From Alphaproteobacteria bacterium (GTDB lineage Bacteria; Pseudomonadota; Alphaproteobacteria; Micropepsales; Micropepsaceae), in assembly GCA_003131925.1 (NCBI GenBank), contig PKWC01000117.1, positions 17,643 through 30,225 on the forward strand: a stretch of 12,583 nucleotides of DNA, written 5' to 3'. Positions 7,254 through 12,255 of this stretch are shown piece by piece. The position numbers and the translations under genes were made by a program. Within the stretch, counting starts at the first letter, position 1. Each line of letters begins with the position of its first letter. The notes under the pieces were generated by a model, which had not been told where the DNA came from, did no database searches, and saw nothing but the letters and a program-made list of their open reading frames with translations.

Positions 7254-7421
7254 CTACTTCTGCTGTGCGGCGAGCGCCTGCTTGACCAAGCGGCGGATTA
7301 CTTCAGAGCGCGCAATTCGCTCTTGGTGCGCCAACCGATCGAGCGCGCGGAGCATTTCTTCAGGAAGCCTTACTGTCACAGCGGGATCAGGGGCGGCACG
7401 CGCGTTTTTTTTCGATTTCAT
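7254..7421 (-). CDS. ribbon-helix-helix (CopG/Arc-type) DNA-binding protein
   Basis: A 55-aa protein with a basic N-terminus, the antiparallel strand AVTVRLP (residues 14-20) and two helices (about 21-32 and 38-50), the second starting RSEVIRRLVKQAL. This is the standard ribbon-helix-helix fold: dimers insert the strand into the DNA major groove. ATG 7421 is chosen over an upstream in-frame start because AAAGAAG lies 5-11 bases ahead and the strand then sits at the usual position. It is first in the operon with 6837-7241 and 6214-6840. It could be an autoregulator or an antitoxin; no recognisable toxin follows. A small inverted repeat (ATGCT-n8-AGCAT, 7485-7502) upstream is a possible operator. 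Confidence 0.8.
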   Translation of the reverse strand: MKSKKNARAAPDPAVTVRLPEEMLRALDRLAHQERIARSEVIRRLVKQALAAQQK

Positions 7422-7500
7422 CGTCGCTTCTTTCGGTTCGCCACTTCCATCGAAGACACCTCGCATCGCTTGCCTGCGGCCCGGATGCTACCATGAAAGC

Positions 7501-7785
7501 ATGTGCGGACGATTCACGAATCAATACACTTGGCGCGAGCTGATCGAACTCTACCGGATCACCGAGCCTTGCATCACGCCGATCTCCAATCTTGAGCCTC
7601 GCTTCAACTTCGCGCCAATGCAGCGCGGCCTGCGCACCGACGATGCCAAGCTAGTCCGGCTTATGCAGCAGCGAACTGGGGCCTGTCTGGGACACTGGCG
7701 ACGGCGCGGCTATCTTAAATCGGCCCCGGAGCGGGCGACATGCTCAATTGGGAGATCGCGGAACAACCGCAAGCCTAATCCCTAA
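7501..7785 (+). pseudogene. 5' fragment of an SRAP/YedK-like gene
   Basis: The start encodes MCGRFTNQYTWRELIELYRI, then PRFNFAPMQ. This matches the start of SRAP (HMCES/YedK) proteins, which use the N-terminal Cys (Cys2 after Met removal) to crosslink abasic sites in single-stranded DNA. Homology ends near LVRLMQ (residue about 60). The expected tryptophan-glycine-leucine motif appears in another frame (around 7676-7690). The later catalytic Glu and His regions are absent. The family is normally about 200-250 aa, while this frame stops at 94. The reading is therefore a frameshifted and truncated remnant. It could still be transcribed but should not be active. Confidence 0.62.
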
Positions 7786-7796
7786 CGGTTCTTTCA
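7782..7796. repeat. short direct repeat, copy 1
   Basis: CTAACGGTTCTTTCA, overlapping the stop of the SRAP fragment. A second copy with one difference lies at 8077-8091 in the same orientation. The two copies bracket the small gene at 7906. Confidence 0.5.
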
Positions 7797-7847
7797 TCCG
7801 GCATCCCTCAAGGTGACATTGGGCATCCAAATGGTGGCTCTGGGCAA

Positions 7848-7894
7848 CGGACGATCGGACGCAGTTCATCCTCCTCCTCGCGTCTGATCGTCCG
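7848..7894. other. 15-bp inverted repeat just before the 7906 gene
   Basis: CGGACGATCGGACGC (7848-7862) and GCGTCTGATCGTCCG (7880-7894) are complementary at 14 of 15 positions, and the exception is a wobble pair. The loop is 17 bases and contains CCTCCTCCTC, an anti-ribosome-binding-site-like run. ATATTTT follows the stem on the + strand. It could be a terminator for the SRAP-fragment transcript or a regulatory hairpin for the gene starting 11 bases later. Confidence 0.45.
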
Positions 7895-7905
7895 ATATTT
7901 TCGCG

Positions 7906-8061
7906 ATGAAACAGCCGAACGAATTGCGACAATTGGCCGAACGCTACCGCGACTGGGCAGCGGTAGCGGAGCTATCCGACAAAGCGTGGCGAGAGGGTTT
8001 CGCGGATTATCTGGAGCACCGAGCGGCAGACCTTGAACAGCGCGACAGTCGGCAGGAATAA
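7906..8061 (+). CDS. very small helical hypothetical protein
   Basis: A 51-aa protein reading MKQPNELRQLAERYRDWAAV, then AELSDKAWREGFADYLEHRA. The amphipathic helical pattern resembles the short LxxxAxxYRxxA proteins scattered through Hyphomicrobiales genomes, whose function is unknown. There is no clear ribosome binding site: ATATTTTCGCG precedes the ATG, directly after a strong hairpin, so translation may be leaderless or controlled by that hairpin. The stop codon sits inside a perfect palindrome (8052-8068). The opposite-strand frame (7808-8092) is less protein-like. Confidence 0.58.
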   Translation: MKQPNELRQLAERYRDWAAVAELSDKAWREGFADYLEHRAADLEQRDSRQE

Positions 8062-8068
8062 TTCCTGC
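8052..8068. repeat. perfect palindrome over a stop codon
   Basis: GCAGGAAT-A-ATTCCTGC, an 8-bp perfect stem around a single central base. It spans the TAA of the 7906 gene and is followed by AATAATTT. It may act as a short transcript-end hairpin or an operator. Confidence 0.45.
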
Positions 8069-8076
8069 AATAATTT

Positions 8077-8091
8077 CTAACGGTTCCTTCA
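8077..8091. repeat. short direct repeat, copy 2
   Basis: CTAACGGTTCCTTCA matches copy 1 (7782-7796) at 14 of 15 positions. It lies 16 bases after the stop of the 7906 gene. Confidence 0.5.
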
Positions 8092-8098
8092 CGTTGCT

Positions 8099-8116
8099 CT
8101 GTCATGTAGATGACAG
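8099..8116. other. perfect 7-bp hairpin with tetraloop
   Basis: CTGTCAT-GTAG-ATGACAG. It lies between convergent gene ends (8061 on + and 8187 on -). No T-run follows on either strand. Confidence 0.4.
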
Positions 8117-8138
8117 GCACCAGTGTTGGGATGGGCCT

Positions 8139-8190
8139 ATAGCAACCGGGTGCGAATGGCCCCGAAACTTCGCATCCGGTAGCTTGCTAT
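8139..8190. other. long composite hairpin
   Basis: ATAGCAA (8139-8145) pairs with TTGCTAT (8184-8190), and inside it CCGGGTGCGAA (8146-8156) pairs with TTCGCATCCGG (8169-8179) with one wobble. The loop is 12 bases, and four unpaired bases lie on one side. The right arm overlaps the stop codon of the - strand gene at 8187. It probably marks the transcript end of that gene, although no T-run follows. Confidence 0.5.
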
Positions 8191-8354
8191 CGGTCGCCTG
8201 CTATCTCCTGTCCATGGATTGCGAACCGCGTTTCGCAGTCATCCACAAATAGTAACACGAGATTCCGCTCCGTCTTGTCGAATATGCCCTCTGCGATCAC
8301 CCGGACCTGATTTGCTCGGTGTCGAAATTCACTTGAAGGGATGCGCTCCGGCAT
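8187..8354 (-). CDS. very small hypothetical protein
   Basis: A 55-aa protein starting MPERIPSSEF. Its core alternates hydrophobic and polar residues as in a small beta domain (key stretch RVIAEGIFDKTERNLVLLFV, then DDCETRFAIHGQEI). GGGAG lies about 11 bases ahead of ATG 8354. The composition is clearly coding-like, and the frame closes with TAG inside a long hairpin. No family is recognised. It follows 8477-8719 on the same strand after 122 bases in which I see no gene. Confidence 0.62.
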   Translation of the reverse strand: MPERIPSSEFRHRANQVRVIAEGIFDKTERNLVLLFVDDCETRFAIHGQEIAGDR

Positions 8355-8476
8355 GACTTGACAGGCTCCCTAGATCGCCGGGAACCGTACACGCGCCCGA
8401 ATGGCCGCGCTGTTCAAAACAGAACATCTGCCGGGGCCGCCGGATTATTGACCGTCGATGGTGGGTCCGGGGAGTT

Positions 8477-8719
8477 TCAGGCGCGTCTGGTCGGAACCGA
8501 GAAGAAGGCAGATCGCGTTCCCTGCGCCGGTGCCAGAGCGGCGACGCCAGCAAGAATCTCCTGCATCGCCTTTGCGGCCCTGCGGGCCTCACCTTCCTCC
8601 GCGAAGACAAAAGCGAGCAGTTCGTGCTCCGCGCTGTCATAGAGCATGAAGCTCCATTCGTCGCCGAGCTGGCCCACGTCGCCCACGCTGCCGGCGCGCG
8701 TGCCTTCTTCCATCGTCAT
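8477..8719 (-). CDS. small hypothetical protein
   Basis: An 80-aa protein. ATG 8719 overlaps the stop of 8716-8916 as ATGA, and GGGGAG lies about 8 bases upstream, which decides this start over an in-frame upstream one. The core reads WSFMLYDSAEHELLAFVFA, then an Ala-rich helix EARRAAKAMQEILAGVAALA. This is a strand-strand-helix pattern in a small soluble protein of unknown function. No cysteines or membrane span are present. It is coupled to the Cys/His protein upstream. Confidence 0.7.
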   Translation of the reverse strand: MTMEEGTRAGSVGDVGQLGDEWSFMLYDSAEHELLAFVFAEEGEARRAAKAMQEILAGVAALAPAQGTRSAFFSVPTRRA

Positions 8720-8916
8720 CGCTTGTGCTCCCCGAGTGCGTCCGCCGGTAGGTGTCTGTCGCAATAGAAATCGATTCGCGAGAATCGATTGACCTCGAAT
8801 CGCGCCAACTCACCGCAATGGCAAAGCAGGGGCTTCGGCTTCGGCGGCGCGATCCCCGCTTCGATCATCCCCGCGATGTCCGCGCGGTTCTGCTCGCGTT
8901 TGGTGTAGTTGGCCAT
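8716..8916 (-). CDS. small Cys/His protein (zinc-binding pattern)
   Basis: A 66-aa protein. After a basic helical N-terminus (MANYTKREQNRADIAGMIEA) comes PKPLLCHCGELARFEV, then DFYCDRHLP. C32-x-C34 and C52-x2-H55 form a plausible single zinc site, like the small protein at 6010. It starts at ATG 8916 with only a weak purine-rich site upstream, and couples by ATGA to 8477-8719. Its codons contain a 22-base inverted repeat (8769-8790). Function is unknown; a DNA- or protein-binding role is inference. Confidence 0.74.
   Translation of the reverse strand: MANYTKREQNRADIAGMIEAGIAPPKPKPLLCHCGELARFEVNRFSRIDFYCDRHLPADALGEHKR
8769..8790. repeat. 9-bp perfect inverted repeat inside a gene
   Basis: AATCGATTC-GCGA-GAATCGATT. 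It lies within the codons for NRFSRID of the 8716-8916 gene. Confidence 0.4.
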
Positions 8917-9207
8917 GCGTCGATCCCACGGCGAAGGCGCGGTGGCGTCAAGGCTGCGGGATCAGGCCCGGGACACCTCTTTAGGGATATGCCCCCCCGG
9001 TTGGCGCCCGGTGACACCCACAAGCGCCTTAGGAGCAGGGCCGCTCTCTTGGCCCATTGCAGCGCCAACGGCTACCCTGAGCAGCCTGGTGGCAAATTGG
9101 CGGGAAATGTGCGCCCGCGTTCGCATCCGTTTATTGGACAACCGTTGGACATGCCGCCCAGAGGCAATGGCCAGTTCCATTAACTATCTGATTTCTTGAG
9201 AGTTTTT
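8917..9207. other. gap between the island genes and tRNA-Glu
   Basis: About 290 bases with no convincing gene. A forward frame (to 9199) and a reverse frame (8962-9180) are both open, but neither has a recognisable domain. The forward frame's end (RIRLLDNRWTCRPEAMASS) is the most protein-like and could be a decayed gene end. Weak GGGCC/GGCCC pairing is seen at about 9039-9056. If the island entered at the tRNA, this is where an integrase remnant or attachment core would lie, but I see neither. Confidence 0.4.
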
Positions 9208-9282
9208 TGGCGCTCCCACGGGGAATCGAACCCCGGTTTCAGCCTTGAGAGGGCCACGTCCTAACCGCTAGACGATGGGAGC
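9208..9282 (-). tRNA. tRNA-Glu (anticodon CUC)
   Basis: On the - strand, GCTCCCA and TGGGAGC form the 7-bp acceptor stem (9276-9282 and 9212-9218), followed by discriminator G and an encoded CCA (9208-9210). The D arm reads GTCTAGCGGTTAGGAC. The anticodon loop is CTCTCAA with anticodon CUC, which reads GAG (Glu). The T arm is CGGGGTTCGATTCCCCG. All arms pair, the anticodon stem with two G-U pairs. The 3' end faces the accessory region. Confidence 0.95.
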
Positions 9283-9301
9283 TCGCGAGCGGAGTTGGTG
9301 C

Positions 9302-9331
9302 GTTATAACGGCGGCGCCTCAAAGCGATCAA
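9302..9331 (-). promoter_or_regulatory. probable sigma-70-type promoter of tRNA-Glu
   Basis: On the - strand, TTGATC (9326-9331), an 18-base spacer and TATAAC (9302-9307) lie about 20 bases ahead of the tRNA 5' end. The promoter sits inside the last codons of the JAMM protease gene, and the -10 element overlaps its stop codon. Confidence 0.45.
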
Positions 9332-9758
9332 GCGAAGGGGATTCAATGCGAACCGGCGAGAACGCATGTCCCGTGCTTACGAAGGCGGTAACGGTGGCAG
9401 TCTCGCACGCCTTTTCGTCGAATGCTGCGATAAGCCACAGAAAGTCTTCTTCGACGGCAGCCACGCAATCGCGCGCCGACGGGCCCGGTCTGCCGTTCGG
9501 GTGCGAATGATAGCAGCCGATGATGCCGCGCTCCGCGCCGCGGAAGCGGCGGAGCAGCGCGAATTGGACTGCGGGATCAATCTCGAAGCGATCGGGCTCG
9601 ACGGCGAGGTTTCGCGTGGCGTGGAGTGCGGTCGCCCGCGCGTGCGCGCCGGAAACCGTGCCCTCGACGAACCCGCAGCATTCGCGGGGGAATGCGTTGC
9701 GTGCCTCTTTCATGAGATGCGCGCGGAGAGGATCCGGCAAAAGGAGGTCCGAAATCAT
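9303..9758 (-). CDS. JAMM/MPN-domain metalloprotease (Mov34/MPN/PAD-1 type)
   Basis: A 151-aa protein that is a single JAMM domain. The zinc and catalytic residues are present and well spaced: E26 in FPRECCGF, H84 and H86 in CYHSHPNGRPGPSARD, and D97 at the end of that motif. JAMM enzymes hydrolyse isopeptide or peptide bonds with a zinc-bound water. Stand-alone bacterial members are generally uncharacterised or act on C-termini of ubiquitin-like sulfur carriers. No such carrier is nearby. ATG 9758 overlaps the upstream gene's stop as ATGA, so it is co-translated with the membrane protein 9755-10111. It appears intact. The tRNA-Glu gene begins 20 bases downstream on the same strand. Confidence 0.9.
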   Translation of the reverse strand: MISDLLLPDPLRAHLMKEARNAFPRECCGFVEGTVSGAHARATALHATRNLAVEPDRFEIDPAVQFALLRRFRGAERGIIGCYHSHPNGRPGPSARDCVAAVEEDFLWLIAAFDEKACETATVTAFVSTGHAFSPVRIESPSLDRFEAPPL

Positions 9759-10111
9759 CTGCGCGGCGGTGCCGCAGTCCGCATCTTGGCGACAAGGCGG
9801 CCGGTTCCCGTATCGATGATGTCGATCTCGTCGCCCGCCGGTCCGTGCAGCCGAAGCACGAGCCTGTCGCCGGAAACGTCCGCGGACACAATGTTCATGT
9901 CCGGCGCAAGAACGAGCTGAACGGCGCCGGACGCCACCGAATCATGCGGCCGGCCGCCGGCGCGCATGATGAAGCCGACGACGAGCGCGCCGAGCGCAAT
10001 GAGGATGAGAAGGCCGAGCAGGATGACGGCCGCAAGCGCGGCGCGATAGGCTGCCGTCTGCTTCGCGGGCCGAACGGGAGGTGTGGTGCCGGAGTCCGAC
10101 AAATCTGCCAC
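9755..10111 (-). CDS. small single-span membrane protein (DUF6476-like)
   Basis: A 118-aa protein. A short polar N-terminus precedes one strong transmembrane helix (about 23-48; AALAAVILLGLLILIALGAL). A C-terminal soluble domain of short strands follows (VQLVLAPDMNIVSADVSGDR, then DEIDIIDTGTGRLVAKM). GTG 10111 is chosen because GGAGG (10120-10124) sits 8 bases upstream and because the longer open frame to 10312 runs antisense through rluD. The position divergent from an RluA-family gene and the topology recall the alphaproteobacterial DUF6476 family; that name is tentative. No catalytic residues are evident. Confidence 0.75.
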   Translation of the reverse strand: MADLSDSGTTPPVRPAKQTAAYRAALAAVILLGLLILIALGALVVGFIMRAGGRPHDSVASGAVQLVLAPDMNIVSADVSGDRLVLRLHGPAGDEIDIIDTGTGRLVAKMRTAAPPRR

Positions 10112-11120
10112 TGCACATGCCTCCGGGAACGAAACGGTGCGACAAGCCGCCGTTGAGGCCGCGCAATCGGGAGCACGCCTCGACCGTTTCCTGGCCGACG
10201 CCCTTCCGGACCTCAGCCGTTCCCGGCTGCAGCAATTGATCGCGCAAGGCGCCGTCACGCGGCTCGGCCTGACGATAGGAGACGCAAATGAGAGGGTCAA
10301 ACCTGAGGACATCTACGAGGTTCGCGTACCTCCGCCCGTGCCCGCCGCGCCTGCCGGGCAGGACATTCCGCTGAACGTGGTCCATGAGGACGACGATCTG
10401 ATCGTGATCGACAAACCGGCAGGCCTCGTGGTTCATCCCGCCGCCGGCAACCCGGACGGCACGCTCGTCAACGCCCTCATTGCGCATTGCGGCGGGTCGC
10501 TCTTGGGCATCGGGGGCGAAGTCCGGCCCGGAATCGTGCACCGGCTGGACAAGGACACGAGCGGCCTCATCGTCGCGGCGAAGAACGACCGCGCGATGCA
10601 CAGCCTGGCCAAGCAGTTTGCCCACCGCACCATCGAGCGCGTCTATGACGCTGTCGCGTGGGGCAGTCCCCGCGCCGGAGAGGGCGTGGTCGAGGGCGAC
10701 ATCGGACGCAATCCCTTCGACCGCAAGCGGATGGCCGTGCTGCGCGGCGGGGGCAAGCCGGCGCGGACGCGCTATCGCATGCAGGAGCGGTACGGAAACC
10801 CGGAAAGGCCCTTCGCCAGTCTGATCGAATGCCGGCTGGAAACCGGCCGGACCCATCAAATCCGCGTGCATCTGGCCCATATCGGCCATCCGCTGATTGG
10901 CGACTCCGTTTATGGCCGCGCGCGAAACGTGCCGCGGGCGAAGACGGTGGCAGAGGCCGAGGCGTTCTCCGCCGCGGCCGATTTCCCACGTCAGGCGCTG
11001 CATGCCCGCGTGCTGGGCTTCAAACACCCGACGAGCCAGAAACAGATGCGTTTCGAGGCGCCGTGGCCGGCGGATTTTGCCGGACTGGTCGCCAGCCTGC
11101 GCGCCTTGCAAGCACGCTGA
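10083..11120 (+). CDS. rluD: large-subunit rRNA pseudouridine synthase (RluD type)
   Basis: RluD converts uridines 1911, 1915 and 1917 of helix 69 of 23S rRNA to pseudouridine, needed for normal 50S assembly. The N-terminal S4 RNA-binding domain is seen as GARLDRFLADALPDLSRSRL (residues about 30-49). The catalytic domain begins at HEDDDLIVIDKPAGLVVHPA and contains HRLDKDTSGL, where D156 is the catalytic Asp. RTHQIRVHL and GHPLIGDSVYG complete the family motifs. At 345 aa it is full length. GTG 10083 follows GGGAGG very closely and would overlap the divergent gene by 29 bases. GTG 10137 (327 aa) would avoid the overlap and is a real alternative. RluD rather than RluA or RluC is judged from length, the S4 domain and motif wording. 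Confidence 0.93.
   Translation: MVPESDKSATAHASGNETVRQAAVEAAQSGARLDRFLADALPDLSRSRLQQLIAQGAVTRLGLTIGDANERVKPEDIYEVRVPPPVPAAPAGQDIPLNVVHEDDDLIVIDKPAGLVVHPAAGNPDGTLVNALIAHCGGSLLGIGGEVRPGIVHRLDKDTSGLIVAAKNDRAMHSLAKQFAHRTIERVYDAVAWGSPRAGEGVVEGDIGRNPFDRKRMAVLRGGGKPARTRYRMQERYGNPERPFASLIECRLETGRTHQIRVHLAHIGHPLIGDSVYGRARNVPRAKTVAEAEAFSAAADFPRQALHARVLGFKHPTSQKQMRFEAPWPADFAGLVASLRALQAR
10120..10124 (-). promoter_or_regulatory. ribosome binding site deciding the GTG 10111 start
   Basis: GGAGG on the - strand, 8 bases before GTG 10111. No ATG in this frame lies at a suitable distance. Confidence 0.6.
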
Positions 11121-11210
11121 GGGAACTTACATAGTTTCAGTTTGCGGGGAATTCCGGCACTATCGCCCGCGGACCGAACAACCTGCCTGGGCGTTCCCGG
11201 TAAGGAATAA

Positions 11211-11245
11211 GGCGGTGTCGTGCGCGCTTGGGCGCACGGAACGCC
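11211..11245 (+). promoter_or_regulatory. hairpin in the rpoH leader
   Basis: CGTGCGC (11219-11225) and GCGCACG (11232-11238) form a perfect 7-bp stem with a 6-base loop. GGCG (11211-11214) and CGCC (11242-11245) extend it beyond a small internal loop. It ends 16 bases before the rpoH ATG. A GGGG at 11250-11253 is the likely ribosome binding site, so the stem lies close enough to affect translation. A promoter-like pair CTTGCA-16-TTACAT (11105-11132) sits at the end of rluD and would place this hairpin in the 5' leader. Both readings are inference. Confidence 0.4.
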
Positions 11246-11261
11246 AGACGGGGTCTAGAAC

Positions 11262-12158
11262 ATGAGCAGTCGCGGCGTGCCGGCGCTCCAGGGCGAAGGC
11301 GGCCTCTCCCGCTATCTGTCGGAAATCCGGAAGTTCCCGCTTCTGGAGCCGGAAGAAGAATACATGTTCGCCAAGCGCTGGCGCGAACACGACGATCCCG
11401 AGGCCGCCCGCCGCCTCGTCACCAGCCATCTGCGTCTCGTGGCGAAGATCGCCATGGGTTATCGCGGCTACGGGCTGCCGGTTTCGGAAATCGTCGCCGA
11501 AGGCAATGTCGGGCTGATGCAGGCCGTCAAGCGCTTCGAGCCCGACCGCGGCTTCCGGCTCGCCACCTATGCCATGTGGTGGATCCGCGCCGCGATCCAG
11601 GAATACATCCTGCGCTCCTGGAGCCAGGTGAAAATGGGCACGACCGCCGCGCAGAAGAAGCTGTTCTTCAATCTGCGCAAGGTGAAGAGCCGCATCGGCG
11701 CGCTTGACGAGGGCGATATGCGCCCCGAGCAGGTGCGCGAAATCGCCGACAAGCTCGCGGTTCCCGAGGAAGAGGTGGTGAACATGAATCGCCGCCTCGC
11801 GGCGCCCGATTCCTCGCTCAACGCGCCGCTCCGCTCGGATTCCGAATCGGAATGGCAGGACTGGTTGGTGGACGACACGCTCGACCAGGAATCGCGTCTG
11901 GCCGACGCTGAGGAAATGGGCGAGCGGCACGATCTTCTGACGACGGCGCTTGGCGAGCTCAGCGAGCGCGAGCGCGACATCATCGAGGCGCGGCGGCTCC
12001 GGGACGAACCGGTGACGCTCGAAGAGCTGTCGCAGAAGTACGGCGTGAGCCGCGAGCGCGTGCGGCAGGTCGAGGTGCGCGCATTCGAAAAGCTTCAGCA
12101 GCAGATGAAGCGCACTCTTGCGGAAAAGCGTCGTCACACGCTGGCCGTCGCCGGCTGA
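11262..12158 (+). CDS. rpoH: RNA polymerase heat-shock sigma factor (sigma-32)
   Basis: RpoH directs RNA polymerase to heat-shock promoters (chaperones, proteases). The 298-aa protein has region 2 with SHLRLVAKIAMGYRGYGLPV and TYAMWWIRAAIQEYIL (core binding, -10 recognition). The RpoH-specific box QKKLFFNLRK lies at residues 131-140, separating it from RpoD and other group 2/3 sigmas. Region 4 with helix-turn-helix LEELSQKYGVSRERVRQVEV (residues about 253-272) recognises the -35 element. ATG 11262 follows GGGG by 8 bases. The gene is intact and of normal length. rluD lies 141 bases upstream on the same strand, an arrangement I associate with Hyphomicrobiales. A leader hairpin may influence translation. 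Alphaproteobacteria often carry two rpoH copies; which one this is cannot be told. Confidence 0.96.
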   Translation: MSSRGVPALQGEGGLSRYLSEIRKFPLLEPEEEYMFAKRWREHDDPEAARRLVTSHLRLVAKIAMGYRGYGLPVSEIVAEGNVGLMQAVKRFEPDRGFRLATYAMWWIRAAIQEYILRSWSQVKMGTTAAQKKLFFNLRKVKSRIGALDEGDMRPEQVREIADKLAVPEEEVVNMNRRLAAPDSSLNAPLRSDSESEWQDWLVDDTLDQESRLADAEEMGERHDLLTTALGELSERERDIIEARRLRDEPVTLEELSQKYGVSRERVRQVEVRAFEKLQQQMKRTLAEKRRHTLAVAG

Positions 12159-12170
12159 CTGCTCCCGCAT

Positions 12171-12185
12171 GCATGGCCGCCATGC
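12171..12185 (+). terminator. weak hairpin after rpoH
   Basis: GCATGG-CCG-CCATGC forms a perfect 6-bp stem 12 bases after the rpoH stop. Only CTTCTT follows, with no true T-run, so at best it is a weak or Rho-assisted terminator. Confidence 0.25.
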
Positions 12186-12255
12186 GTCGGCGCTTCTTCA
12201 TAGGAGCGCAAGCCGGGCGATACCATGTTGAGCTCAATTCGCGGCCCGAAACGTG

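Noticed and set aside
7808..8092. 94-aa - strand frame with an MKEPL start
   Set aside because: Its start comes from the direct repeat and its composition is Pro/Arg-rich; the opposite 7906-8061 frame is more protein-like.
8329..8640. 103-aa - strand frame overlapping 8477-8719
   Set aside because: It is Arg/Ser/Pro-rich shadow composition, and the overlapping 80-aa gene has a ribosome binding site and ATGA coupling.
1..9207. transposase, integrase, CRISPR array or complete restriction system
   Set aside because: I looked for recombinase and transposase motifs, regularly spaced repeats and methylase motifs and saw none; the island identity rests on gene content and the tRNA boundary only.
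9942..11111. 389-aa open frame on the - strand opposite rluD
   Set aside because: It is antisense to a complete RluD with all motifs. Long antisense frames are expected in GC-rich DNA.
11160..12170. 336-aa open frame on the - strand opposite rpoH
   Set aside because: It is the antisense shadow of a firmly identified sigma factor; its composition is His/Leu/Arg-rich and matches no family.
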